NCBI RefSeq assembly: GCF_004210375.1
Contig: NC_134832.1
Span: forward strand, 153,013,592 to 153,077,591
Direction: 5' to 3'
Length of the DNA: 64,000 bases
From: Tachypleus tridentatus
Taxonomy: Eukaryota > Arthropoda > Merostomata > Xiphosura > Limulidae
The notes under the pieces are model-generated. The model made no database searches and had not been told where the DNA came from. It worked only from the letters and a program-made list of their open reading frames with translations. Below are positions 14,166 to 26,260 of the stretch, piece after piece. The first letter of the stretch is position 1, and the number at the start of each line of letters is the position of its first letter. A program made the translations under genes and the position numbers.

Positions 14166-15369
14166 TAATATTTAACAGTTAAAATATGGCAGGATTCTTG
14201 TCTTCTTTGAGTGAAGTTCTCTTGGGAAAATACCATAAAAGGGTAGACATGATCAATGAAACATCACAGTTTGTCTTTATTGAAAGATAAAATTACAACA
14301 CAGAGATTTATCATTTTAATATTGATTCTTAGGAAATCAAGTTAATCATTAGTTCTGGTATTAACATTGTTCCAACCTTTATTCAATATACTTGTCTCTA
14401 GTCACAAGTTGAGTGACTAAGTTAAATGACAATGTATAGTGTATTTAGGTTTTTAGAGGAATGCCTTTCAGTATACTAATAACTTTGAAATATTCTTAAC
14501 ATAATGGTTACTATATAACTAATATTAAATCTGTAATTAACATGTACCTTCCAATGTATCATCCTACAGTTTAATAATATAACAACATTTGCACCATTTT
14601 AGCAAATAGCTTCAGTAAAGTTTCCACTTGCTATTGAAATGCCAGCAAAGGAGCAAATACTACTGTTGTTGTTGTGTACAACTTGTCATTATTCAAAGGT
14701 GCATAATACACAGCCGATGGTCAATTGAGATTTCATATAAATATGTTTGGTAAGAAAAATAAAAGCATATGTAGAGGCTGTTGCTTGGAAGGACTGTTAT
14801 AGTCCATCTATTTTAGGTTATACTATTGTAATGGAAATAAAAGAATACAAGTGGTCTTCAGATGATTCTGCTGTAAATCTAGTGTTTTATAGTTTGTCAA
14901 TTATTCTGCTTGTGTTCACATGTTAGTTTATTGACATGTAACACTTCTTTTGTGTTGTATCTAAAAAGTCATGCTGTATTTAAATTTGTAAAATATTATG
15001 TGAACCTGTTATTCAGCTAAAAAAAAGTATAAGTTTATATTCAAGAACATGTGTGTACATGGTAAAAATTATGAATGTTTTCTGTTTAAGTAATAAACCT
15101 ATATGTTAGTCATTGCTCATTAACTACTTGACTTTAACATAGAGTACTGTGTTGGAAGGCTTGTTTTTTGCTTTGATGTTTAATAGTATTATATGGTTAC
15201 TCATATTATATATTTAGTATAAATGGAATTGTTGCATGCATTTGTAGTGGACATTTTTAACTCTGGAATATGACAGGTTATTTGGGGGAATGAAATTAAA
15301 GTATTTTTGTTGCTCTTAAGCAGTTTTATGTACATAGTTTAAATAACAGTTATTGAACACTATACACCA

Positions 15370-15625
15370 GTTAAAATTACGGTTTTTGCTCACCGTACAT
15401 CAGTTAGAATTATGGTTATTGCACACTGTACATCAGTTAAAATTATAGTTATTGCTCACCCGACATCAGTTCAAATTACGGTTATTGCACACCGTACATC
15501 TTTTCAAATTATGGTTATTGCACACTGTACATCTTTTCAAATTACAGTTATTGCACACCGTACATCTTTTCAAATTACGGTTATTGCACACCGTACATCT
15601 TTTCAAATTACGGTTATTGCACATA
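15370..15625 (+). repeat. Minisatellite, 33-bp period, about 8 copies
   Basis: The unit is near acggttattgcacaccgtac followed by atcttttcaaatt. Because the period is divisible by three, one frame stays open and reads VIAHRTSFQIT repeatedly. There is no start context or homology to suggest a real protein, and the array lies in an intron 325 bp before the second coding exon. Confidence 0.9.
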
Positions 15626-15949
15626 CAGTGAAACATTTTACTATCATGGTTAAATTAAAATAATAAGTTTCTGTTTACGTCTGTATTTAGCTTTATCGTT
15701 CACATCTGACCCCTACTGCAATTTGGAACAAGAAAATGTATCATAATTTTGTTAGCAAATACAAGCAAAACAGTAGAGTTCTACAGGTCTGTTTGAGGTC
15801 TTTATAGTAAAAACAAATTATTTAATTTTTTTTTTAAAAAAAGCTAGTTATAAGTTTCTTAGTTTCAGCTTAGAAAAGGATGACACTTTGGTATGTTAAG
15901 TAATGCTGTAGAAGCATGTTACATTCACAGTATAATTTGTGCTTTTCAG

Positions 15950-16029
15950 AGTATGACAACTGTAAACCAACAGACTGGTCACCTGAGGAAAAATGTTGTT
16001 TTTGTAGTGCAAAGAAGCAGCCACCTTAT
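15950..16029 (+). CDS. E93: E93 coding exon b (DW.PEE.C block, CxxC)
   Basis: The acceptor tgcttttcag precedes 15950 and the donor gtaagttt follows 16029. The exon completes a Glu codon and then reads YDNCKPTDWSPEEKCCFCSA and six more residues, ending on a codon boundary. The DW.PEEKC.FC pattern matches the cysteine block that follows the N-terminal helix in insect E93 (DWKPEDKCYFC type). A duplicated copy of the exon end and donor lies 69 bp downstream. Confidence 0.9.
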
Positions 16030-16125
16030 GTAAGTTTAGTTTGTGTTATTTATGTACATAAGCTCTTATTGGTTTGTAGAGCAAAGAAGTAACTGTGTTA
16101 TGTAAGTTCAGTTATTGTTACTTGT
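16010..16125 (+). repeat. Duplicated exon end and splice donor of E93 exon b
   Basis: The sequence gcaaagaag...ttatgtaagttta at 16011-16038 recurs as gcaaagaag...ttatgtaagttca at 16081-16109. The second copy carries a perfect gtaagt donor at 16102. Reading through the first donor stays open until the in-frame TAA at 16090-16092, so use of the second site would give a truncated product. Confidence 0.6.
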
Positions 16126-19100
16126 GTGTAGAGGTCCATGTTGATTTTCTTAGGAGATAAGGAAAGCCAAGAAATGGTACTACATTGTTGTATTTTTCAG
16201 TGTGTTGTGTTGGGGTTTTTTATCTTGCACCTAACTGATTTTTCATGTTGATGGTACTAAGAATAATAGTTCAAAGATTTATTACATTATAAAGAAGTGT
16301 TGAAATACAATTAAACAATTGAAAATGAAATAAATTAGCCAAGCTGTCATTCCCAGAAAGAGAGAACATTTTTATAATTTTTAATGAAACTAATCTAGAT
16401 ACTGTTATTTAAAAAGATAGATTCAAGTTGAAATACTTTACTGTTTTAAATCTAGAAAGAAGGAAGGATTTTACTGCTAACAGGTTTATATTTTTAAATT
16501 CCACACAAGCTGGCAGTTTGTACACACAATACAAAAATTCCAGTATCTTCCTGCAGTATCTTCATTTTTAGAATTTTCATTTATTTAGTCTCTATGCAGT
16601 TCTAGCATAAACTTGTGGTACAGAAAACCATTGAAGTTCCCTTGTTTTAGTTGCTATGTTACTTTGTCATAGATAATGTCTGTTCTGCCTGAGGGGATGT
16701 TGTTGTAATTAAAAGTATCCATGTTGAGTCACTGACCAAAATATTCTTTTCTGGCCAAAAAAATGAGTTCTGTCTGTCACAGTTAACCAATGCTGTGAGA
16801 GAACAAAGGTTGTGGGGTGACACTGTAGACTGGACAAAGAAACTGAATTTACTTGGGAAATGCCAATTGTAGAATATATCGGAGATCATGTTTCATTTCT
16901 ATAGAGAACAATCCTAAGATATTAAATGCTATGAGACTAAATGCCACCAGTATATAATTTACTGAGGCCCTATTTGCTGAAGTACATGTGTAAAATTTAA
17001 TTTTTGTTTAATAACAAAAGTACTGTTTGTTTCATTTAAATTTCACCCATCTTGTTATTTCTCACAAGGAAAACTCGGTCAAATTTTCAACTACAGACTA
17101 TTCCACATATTTTCTGATTGATCCTGCTACTATTAGCAGATCTCTCTGTCTGACAACACCACAACTTTAATAAGTTTTATTTTCTATTATATGTGTCTTA
17201 TTCCTTGCTCAGGATCTTCCTGTCTTGGAAGCTGAATAGATATTTTGTACATGTGAAGGACCTTTCAAAAGCACATAAAATATATTTTTATAGCTCTTCA
17301 TCTTTCTTATATTACACTGAATGTGATATGTTGATACATTAATGTATTTTCTGTTATTGTAAAGCAGAAAAACACTTATTTTTGTTCTTATCTTTGTTAC
17401 TCATGTTGCTATTTCATAAAATGAGGTGGGTAATTCTAAATGATACAACACCTACATTGTATTTGATACTAGCAGTTCATGTTTCATGAGAATTTTTTCA
17501 TTGAATAAACATACAATGAGAAATTGTTTCTTTTATTTCATTTTAGGAGTTTCCAGTAGCATCTTTTGGGAAACTGTTGCTGAGTTCAAAACATTTAAAA
17601 GTCAGGTTTCATTCTTCTGTATAATTGTTAGGACAAAGATAGGATGTTAGGTAATGCATGCATTTATAGAATTCCTAATATTTGTTTAATATCACAGGCA
17701 ATGCTTCGGCTGAGATGGTATGTACCATTTTATTTGATAAATTTTGACATTATAACACTTTTAGTGTTTGAAATTTTCAATCAATTGAACCAGCTATCTT
17801 CTTCTTTCCAAAGTAAACATGATATTCATACAGACAGAGTAAAAATATATTTTAATTGCCTTCATTTTCAAAAACAAGATAGAAATAATGATGCATGAAT
17901 AGCTTTCATATTTACTGAAGTCATAAATAAACTATGAAAGCTAATATGGAAACTGTTCATTTGTAAATAAAAAAACAAAAGGGAGAAACAGCTGCTTACA
18001 CCCAGTTCAGATAGTAACTTTAAATGTCAGCAGTATCCAAAGCTGTGTGATTTAGATGCTGATTTAATTTTTTACTTATGCTAAGTCTGTGGTCTCATTT
18101 AGGTCAAACTGAACCTGGAAAAATTCTCTAGGATATTTTTGTTAGAACTGTTGTGTTCATCAGAGACTTTAATAGTTTTGTTCATTTGATTTAGTAAAGT
18201 CTAAAAAAACATGCACATATTTGGGTTGTAACAATTTTCGGATTTTTACGATCCATGGAAAATCCACATAGTTTCATTAGTTTGTTTTGGGTTCTTATTT
18301 TTGATATTTTGTACATAGTTATTGACCTTCTACTTCATTCTGTGAAGTTTTTAGCTTCAGCTCTTGATATATTTCCAGGCATTATCACAATATTAAACTT
18401 TTATTTTTCTAGAACTTTAATTGTTGAATGCAGTTAGCTCTATTAGGCTTGTAATACAAGTACTTCAGTATTAAATTCAAAGAGTGTAAGTTCATGATTA
18501 TTATAATAGATAGTATGTAGGTGCCTAAGCAGCCATATACCATTTTTGTCTCTGGTACCAAAAGTGACAGAGATTATGTTTTTACCCCTATGTATGTATG
18601 TTTGTCAAGCAAGATTTCTTTAAAACAGCTAAATATATTTAGACAAAAGTTGGTGCACATTTAGGCAGTGACCAAACCTAACTAATGATTAGTTTTTGGA
18701 AGGTCAAGGTAAAAGAAAATCCAAAAACAACTTCCTAGTTAACTTGAGGATGGATGTCTCACACTATTTTTACTATATAACTTTGTCAAAAATGATCAGA
18801 TTTGGGATACAACTTGGTTGACATATGTAGAATATTATTAATCATTGTCCGCCAAAAATAAGCCATGTCTGTTGATAACAGTGAACATATGGACACTTTT
18901 TATGTCTGAATGTGATCAGTGTTGCATGTCAGTAGCTATACTGAGTGCTCTTCTAGTTGTCTTCTGAGCCAAGAATGTAACAAATGAATGTAAGTCCTAC
19001 ATTCAGCACTAGTAACTTTAAAACTATATGTGGAATGTTGTATGTAATTTTACAAGTTTTCAAAGTATGCTGTGTTCTACTTGTTTAGGTTTCTTACCAG

Positions 19101-20714
19101 GAAACTTCCTTTCTTCAGTTATTTTTTAAATGTCCCAATTTTGTATGCATAAGTTTATCTCCGATACCTGTGGTAGACTGATTGGTCTTTTTTTCTATTA
19201 CTATACTTGATGTGGAATAGTTACAAACTTACAATACTTAAGTTATATCATCTTGTTTGTTATAAAACTAAAAACTTAAAAGAATAAATAAATTTAGTAG
19301 ATTTTAAAACATTTTATCAACATAGAGACCACCTTTAACATAACAGTGCTGAACTTGGAAATTGAGTTTCTGTGCAATTAGAATATTCACATTTCAGCCT
19401 CCAAAGAGAAACCTTTTTTTATCCACTTTGTGCAATTTGTTTGTTTTTAAACACACTTTTGTATGAACAACCATTCATATGGTGAGTTAAGTGAGGAATT
19501 GTAGGTGATGCAGTTTTTATGGTTTTGTTTTCTACTTTTAACCCTTTCACTATGTGCTCGGTATAAAATACACAAGCACATCTACGCATTTACATACAGT
19601 AAGTATCTGTACTATAAGTTTTGATACAGCATGTGTATCTTTACAAAATTTGGGAGACCTTTAGTAAAGTTTACAAATATTTTGTATACAAAAAATTGTA
19701 TTTTTTAATTAAATATTTTTATTGAAGATTTGTTTGTGAAAATAGTCTGTTTTGATACACGTCTGAGTGCAAAATGAATTTGTGTTGTGATTAAATAAAT
19801 ATATTCTTTACTCCCCAAATCTTAAATATTATTTGTGTAATCTCTAAAACCTCCTAAATACATTTCAAATGTTTGTTTTTCAGTAAAACTTTACATTTTA
19901 TGTTATTTTCTATACTCTGTGTGGGATATGTCATTTAGCCAACCTCATAACCGTCATAAATCAGAAAATAAATATAAATTATGCTTTTCTTGTGATAGAT
20001 TGGCTGCGTATTATAACACAAAAGTACAAATGTTTAGTCTAAGTAGCTTAAATCGCATAATGCTATATATTTATTATTTTTTATTATATTGACCTTGCAG
20101 TCATACCTAGCTAACATTACATAACTTGCATTGACAAGGTGTACATGCACTCAGGTCACATACCCATTAATATAAAATTGACCTTTGGACTTTCCTGTCT
20201 TGGCTGTGTTTTGGGGGACTAGTATTTTGTAATATACAGTCACATTTCAATTAATGTGTGTGTGTAGGTTATTACTATTTAGTAATAAATTATTAAACTT
20301 ATTTTTTTTAAAACAGAACAATAAATCAAGGAGAAAAACAAATAATTATTTTTTCTTGCTACAACCTTTGTACTCTGTTTAAAAGAGGTTTATTATGCTG
20401 TAAACAAGATAAAGAAAGGTGTAATTATAGTCATTACCAAGCTGAGAATGTTTTCATGTTGTATTCTGAATCTTATTGCTGTAACAATACTCTTAGCAGA
20501 AACCTTATTGTTGTAACTTAAACCATACCAGTGTAAGAATAGCAGAAGTTCTCTATGTCATGTTTTGTATATCTGTAACAATATTAGTGACATCATTACT
20601 GGGCTAACAGTGTAAGTCATGACATGTCAACACTGTCAGTGAATTAAACATTTATATATTCATTATCTTCAAATGCTTAGAGTATTGATTAACAAGATAA
20701 ATTTGCCATTTTAG
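16030..20714 (+). other. E93 intron b-c, about 4.7 kb
   Basis: The intron contains the donor duplication near 16081 and one copy of a dispersed repeat (19550-20000). Between 16140 and 19540 I see nothing beyond AT-rich sequence. A short exon-like reading at 17547-17605 was considered and rejected because it breaks the frame. Confidence 0.8.
19550..20000 (+). repeat. Dispersed repeat family D, copy 1
   Basis: This copy shares an ordered set of segments with 40920-41610 and 43090-43690: gtaatctctaaaacctccta, aatacatttcaaa, tgtttgtttttcagtaaaac, tttatgttattttct, and caacctcataacc. The similarity is patchy but collinear over about 450 bp. No coding potential is seen; it is probably a non-autonomous transposon of unknown type. 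Confidence 0.6.
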
Positions 20715-20790
20715 GACCCTGCTAGTGGTATTTTCCATTCTGAAGATGGAAGGTGGAGCATGGAAAGCCCCCATCCAGATGCCATGAAAG
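20715..20790 (+). CDS. E93: E93 coding exon c
   Basis: The acceptor gccattttag precedes 20715 and the donor gtattat follows 20790. The frame opened by exon b gives DPASGIFHSEDGRWSMESPH then PDAMK and one base of a Gly codon, which exon d completes. No domain is recognised; support comes from the exact phase fit on both sides, the splice signals and the serine/proline-rich composition typical of the linker before the PLDLS motif. Confidence 0.8.
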
Positions 20791-21389
20791 GTATTATAAT
20801 CATATGATCGGAATGCCTTGATTAAAAAATTAAAATAAATATAAAGTCTAGAGAGGAGTAATTCTAAACTATAGTAGTTTAATAGCTTTGTTAGTATTGT
20901 ATTTGACAACTTTAAACTGATATCTGTTCCATGTTGTAGCACATCACCTTTGAATTGACATTGAAGGAGATATAAATATTCAGAAATAACATTTGATAAT
21001 TAATAAACTCTGTGGTAATAAGTTAGGTATTGAACAAAAAGAATCTTTGCTTTTTATAATTTTTTACTGGGTAACATTTTAGATTTTTGTTGTTGTTATA
21101 GAAGATCTAATGAAAATTGTAGAAGTCAGAAAATAAAAGAAACTTAAAAACTAAAGATAGATATAATAATTATGTATTTAAAGATTTACAGATAAAGGTT
21201 TGTCAAACTATGGGAATCAAGAAATAAAATAATAAAACAAATAAGTTATTTGTGTAGAGTTTGTGTAATAATAGCAGCAGTACGGTTTTATACAACAAAA
21301 TATATCTTAGTTATGACGAGAAAATCCGCTTGTAGATAAAAAAAATATATGTAAAAACAGTTGGTTTGGGTTGAGAAAAGTTTATATAT

Positions 21390-21860
21390 GTAGAGGAGCA
21401 AACAACGTTTCTACCTTTTTTGGTCATCGTCAGGTTCACAAAGAAAGATAGAGGTAACTGAGTGTAGGAATGTAGAGGGCGTGCTTAGATGTTTGATTAT
21501 ATTTACTAATATAGGTATAAAGGTGTTCCTTTGTATTGGTTTAATTTGGGCTTGAGTTGTTGTATAAGTAAGGCTTCTTTAATTTTGTGTTTGTTTATGT
21601 TTGCTTTATTTAGTATTTGGGTGTTTTCTATGGTTATGTTGTGTTTATTTGATTTGCAGTGTTCGAAAACGTGTGAAGGTGACTTTTTGTGTTCTTTGAA
21701 TCTGGTTTCCATTTTTCTGCTTGTTTCTCCAATATAGCAGTCGTGGCAGTTAGCACATTATATTTTATAAATAATGTTAGTGTGATGTTTGTTAGTGTTT
21801 TTACATAGTATAGACTTTAGTTTTATGCCTTGTGTTTCAGTATTTGCATACTAAGATGTT
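21390..21860 (-). pseudogene. Penelope-like element fragment: GIY-YIG endonuclease
   Basis: The minus strand from about 21770 reads CANCHDCYIGETSRKMETRF, then KEHKKSPSHVFEHCKSNKH and onward to a stop at 21506. CYIGE is the GIY-YIG core, and the spacing of the Arg, the EH and the C-terminal NxxKIKEALLIQ segment matches the endonuclease domain at the C-terminus of Penelope-like elements. A stop interrupts the frame just before CANC, so this is a dead copy. The 3' flank carries a hammerhead-like core (21403-21433). The reverse transcriptase part is absent; a 48-bp array lies where upstream coding sequence would be. Confidence 0.88.
21403..21433 (-). ncRNA. Hammerhead-ribozyme-like core (Penelope-associated), degenerate
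   Basis: On the minus strand CTGACGA (21427-21433) is followed by a short ACC/GGT stem with an A-rich loop, then GAAAC (21407-21411). CUGANGA-stem-GAAA is the hammerhead core, and such ribozymes are known in Penelope-like element termini. I could not build a convincing stem I, so it may be inactive or coincidental. Confidence 0.3.
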
Positions 21861-21877
21861 TCAGTGGTCAAAACTTG

Positions 21878-22370
21878 CATGTTTCTTTATGTGTCTACAT
21901 ATTTAGGTATATGTCTCAATAGTCAAATGTTTCTTTATGTGTCTACATATTTAGGTATATGTTTCAATAGTCAAATGTTTCTTTGTGTCTACATATTTAG
22001 GTATATGTCTCAATAGTCAAATGTTTCTTTATGTGTCTACATATTTAGATATATGTCTCAATAGTCAAATGTTTCTTTATGTGTTTACATATTTAGGTAT
22101 ATGTCTCAATAGTCAAATGTTTCTTTATGTGTCTACATATTTAGGTATATGTTTTAATAGTCAAATGTTTCTTTATGTGTCTACATATTTAGGTATATGT
22201 CTCAATAGTCAAATGTTTCTTTATGTGTCTACATATTTAGATATATGTCTCAATAGTCAAATGTTTCTTTATGTGTCTACATATTTAGGTATATGTCTCA
22301 ATAGTCAAATGTTTCTTTATGTGTCTACATATTAAGGTATATGTCTCAATAGTCAAATGTTTTTTCCGAA
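21878..22370 (+). repeat. Minisatellite, 48-bp period, about 10 copies
   Basis: The unit reads gtctacatatttaggtatat followed by gtctcaatagtcaaatgttt and ctttatgt. One plus-strand frame is open (STYLGICLNSQMFLYV repeated), a consequence of the period being a multiple of three. It abuts the Penelope-like endonuclease fragment, but I could not match the unit to a Penelope-like coding motif. Confidence 0.92.
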
Positions 22371-22429
22371 ACACATCTTTTCTCTAGCTTTATCCTAAGG
22401 AAAGTTTCTCTTCTCTACCGATCTAAGTA

Positions 22430-22515
22430 GTAATCCAGTCGTTATTCCCCATACTATTGCCCCTAGTAATTTTAATCTTGTGACCCTCTCCACTTAATTC
22501 AATATGCCCTCTCTA
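22430..22515 (+). repeat. DIRS left inverted terminal repeat
   Basis: The segment with gcccctagtaattttaatct and then tgtgaccctctccact...gccctctctaccaaacctgt aligns with the reverse complement of 26075-26160. The match is exact for 20 bases and diverged on both sides. Confidence 0.8.
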
Positions 22516-25500
22516 CCAAACCTGTAGAAAAAACCCTGTTATTACTTTTCTTGATGGCAGAAATTATGATGATGTCTTATATGATTACTGAGAGTTTCTC
22601 TTTGACATTATTACTGCATTTTCTTTTAGACCTGTTTTGGTGGGTCTGGAGTTTATTATTTATCTTATTAAAAACACTTAATATAAATACACACATTCAC
22701 CTCTCAGAAGTGGAGCCACCTGATGCTCCTACTTTACCAACTCATGAGTCACGGGTCTAGTGTTGCCCGACATTAGGAGGCACTTTCTGTGGGTAGAGCA
22801 TGCAGACATTGCAAAAAGATTTGCTGATCATTGTCATGCCTTGTCCTCTTGTTTATTGGATCAGCATGCCTTGGCTTTCCATTGCATGGATAACCCTTAT
22901 TTGGACTTTCAAAGGCTAGATCCCCTTCCTCCTATCTAGGCTCTAGACAAGATGCCACAGTTCACTTTAACCAATCTCAGAATTTCTTTGTCACTTACAA
23001 CAGTTTTTTTTGTCATCTTTGCAACTGTTGTCTGAGGCTTATCACAGATCTTCCTCACTATTTTGAATTATCTTAGTCATATATTGAGTTCTACCTTAAT
23101 AATGATATTGGCTTCTTCTCTCTCCTTAGTATCTTGATTGGTTTATTTTTGAGATCTTTTGGAGAGAGATGCTTTGCTTTGTCCCTTAGAGATCTTAGAG
23201 AAGATTCTTTTCTCAAACAATCTGTTTTTGCTTGCATTCCTGATTCTGTGGAATCTTGAATGAATGTGGCACCTCTCCACTCTTCCCCTTCTACCTCTGT
23301 GAGTTTTCAGACCCTCATCTTGTAACACAAGGGCATATTTTGACCTAACCAGTTACTATTCTTCTCCAGGATAGAGCATAGACTATGGTATTAATGACAA
23401 CCTGTGAGATCTTGACTCAAAGGGTTTGTTGACAGTATGGGACACCTTCTCCATGGAACAGTGGGTTATTCAAGTTCTCAGGAAAGTATTGTTCATTCAG
23501 TTCATGTTTCCTTTTCCATTGTCTTTCATATTGCTCCCCAAGGACCCTCTTACATCCAGCCATGAAGCTCAAATCATCCATAAACTTTGGCAGAAGGAGC
23601 TCACAAAGCTTGTTAATTCCTCTTAGAAGGGTTTATTATTCCCAGGTGTTTGTAATGTCAAAAAAAATGGGCAATTGACGAACTGTCATTGACCTTTCTC
23701 ATCTCATTCACTTCCTCCAGCATCCTCACTATACAAGGGAGTGGTTTATTTCCTTTCAGTAGCTGTTTTCACCCAGTCTGTGATGATAAAATTTAATGTT
23801 GCCATTGCATATCTTCATTTTCTGATTGTGAAGTCTGAACAGCATTATCTTCACTTTGTGCATAACATCCTGATTTTTCAGTTTTGTACTTTTCCATTTG
23901 GGCTCTCATGTATTCTGTATGTTTTTTGACAAATTGTTAGGTCCTTTTCATATCACATTCACCATTGCATTGATTATTAGCTTCTTTTCGCCCCTTCCTG
24001 CCAGTTAGCAGAGTTTCATTTTCAAGCATTATTATCAGAAGCTGCAAGAGCTGGGTTTCTTACCAAAATAGATAGGTCTGTTCTTACTCCCACACAGATC
24101 CTCGTCCGTTTAGGGGCGTTTTTCAATTCCATGCTAAGTCAAACCCAACCTTGTACATGGAACAGGTAGTTCTTCAGATACAGTTGTCTCCTTCTCCACC
24201 ATAACATACAATTCTATCTCTGTTAGGGATGTGGGCATTCTTAGAATCACTCATTCATTTACACTGGGGCCTACATGCAAACCATTCAGTGGTTATTATG
24301 GGACCAGTGATACATTTGCACAGGTATGATGGATTGTCCAATTGTTTTATCTACTTCCAATTTGCAAGATCTTGACTAGTGGTTAGATAGATACAACACA
24401 GTAGTTGGTGTCCCTTCATCTTTTTACACATGTTTCTGTCCAGAACTGGAGCACTTGTGTAGAGAATATGCAATTCAAAGGCCTATGGCCAGAAGAGGAA
24501 ACTTCTCTTCACATCACTCTGCTAGAACTTCTACCAATTCAATGAGCCTTTAACTGTTAAGTAATGCTTCATTCAGACAATTCTGTAGTCATCTCATACA
24601 TTTTAAAGCAAGGGGCACTAATTCCATATCCTTTTGCTTTTGAACATTAGGTTTTTCCTTTTGGGCATACAAACATCAGATCATTTTTCTTGCCTGTTAT
24701 ATTCCAGGTGTAATGAATTTAATGGCCAACCAGTTATCTCATCCCAACAAAGATCTTTCCATGGAAGAGAATTTTGTTGTATCTGCTTTTGTCGCACACT
24801 GGAATGCTTAACTTCTGTCCCTCTGGTTTCCTGTACCTCACTTTATGACTTTGGACATATATGCTCTCACTCAGGATTGAACAGGTCTTCATCCTTATGC
24901 TTCTTTCTGATTTGTCTGTTATCCAAGGTACTTGCACTGACTTTCTCCACATTCTTTCAAGTTCTTCTGGTGACACCGCATGACCAGGTCAATCTTGGTT
25001 TCCATTCCTTGAATATCTTCAGGAGTGTCAACCTCTTACCCTTCCTCTCTGGCCATATCTCTTACATCAGCATCAGTCAGACTTTTGTTGTATGGAAATC
25101 ATTTTTCGACATGACACCTGGTATTTATGTGGTCCATCTCATTATATCAGGGATTGATTTCTTGGGTGGTGTCCTTATTAACACAGTTCATTTGTCGTTC
25201 TTCTTTGGAAGTTTATAAGTGGAAGTAGTTTAATTATTTTCAGTAGTCTGTCGGGCCTGAGTTTAACCCTGCTAGTCCCACTGTACTGTACGTTTCTTAA
25301 TTCCTGATGTGGTTCTTCGACTATCATCTTCATCTATTGTCCTGTATAAAGCTGCTTTATTGAGTATCTTTTTCATTCATCAAGAGACAAATAGTGTTTG
25401 AGTCATCAGTTTTGTTATTATTTCTAAAATATTTTTAGGTTATCCATCCTTGTTGTCTTTTCCAGGTTCCTAATTGAGATAAAACATTCTGTAATATTCA

Positions 25501-26052
25501 GGTTGGGTTCCCGTAATATCATGTTGTTATAATACAATTATACTACACTGTGGTCTCTATGCCCTAATCACTACACCTTGGATTTATCTTTGGGTCCACA
25601 GTCTTATAATTCCAGAGATGGGACCTTGTCTGCATGATTGGAGAATGGAATACTCTCATGATCACATTTATGTAATATTTTTAGACCAGATGCATCTGGT
25701 ATTGCAGAAGGAACCACTTTCAGAATAGATGTCCCTTCTTGCATATTTCTTCTCATGATGTTATGGTTTTGACATTGTTCCTGTTGGCCTTCACAGCCAA
25801 CATTTTAGATTTCACATAATCTGTTCCAGAAGGACTATGAGCCTCACTGGTGTGCTGTATCTCTGTTTGTACATAAACACTTTCTGTGTGAATCTTGCTC
25901 TCACTGGACCCTCCCCCAAGCTAAAGTGTGGCAAGAGGTATGTTTCAGTAGTTTACATTTTCTTATACCAAAAATGTGTTTCCAATAATACCTCCTTTCA
26001 CCCTGCCCAATAGCTGGTGTTTGGGTCTGATAATTTTGCCAGTCTCAAAAAA

Positions 26053-26260
26053 GTGAATAAGAAGTAATAATGGAGTATATGAATCTGGTATATAGGGTGC
26101 ACTGAAGTAGGTGGAAAGTATCACAAGATTAAAATTACTAGGGACATATAGTGGAGGTGAATAAGAAGTAATAATGGAGTATATGAATCTGGTATATAGG
26201 GTGCACTGAAGTAGGTAGAAAGTGTCAGAAGATTAAAATTACTAGGGACATATAGTGGAG
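26053..26260 (+). repeat. DIRS right terminal repeat, duplicated in tandem (2 x 104 bp)
   Basis: gtgaataagaagtaataatg starts at 26053 and again at 26157, giving two nearly identical 104-bp copies (differences such as ggtggaaagtatcac versus ggtagaaagtgtcag). Each contains the reverse complement of the left terminus. The low divergence suggests recent duplication. Confidence 0.92.

Larger units (their letters stand above)
2976..15949 (+). other. E93 intron a-b, about 13.0 kb
   Basis: The intron contains a SINE and a degenerate DIRS-like stretch (4962-8900), a small hairpin at 9753-9786, a 53-bp array (13692-14165) and a 33-bp array (15370-15625). The remaining parts, 2976-4960, 8900-13690 and 14170-15365, are AT-rich unique-looking sequence in which I recognise no gene, RNA or transposon. 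Confidence 0.8.

Noticed and set aside
15412..15663. 83-residue frame with VIAHRTSFQIT repeats
   Set aside because: It is a by-product of the 33-bp array in an intron, with no homology or expression signal.
17547..17605. Possible E93 exon after a ttttag acceptor (EFPVASFGKLLLSSKHLKV)
   Set aside because: Its 59 nt would put exon c out of frame, its donor (gtttca) is poor, and adding the next exon-like piece (acceptor before 17699, 20 nt) produces a stop. Exons b and c join directly in frame.
24634..25218. 194-residue plus-strand frame as an independent gene
   Set aside because: It lies inside the DIRS element, in a different frame from the recognisable RNase H-side block (GVMNLMANQLSHPNK), and shows no family signature.
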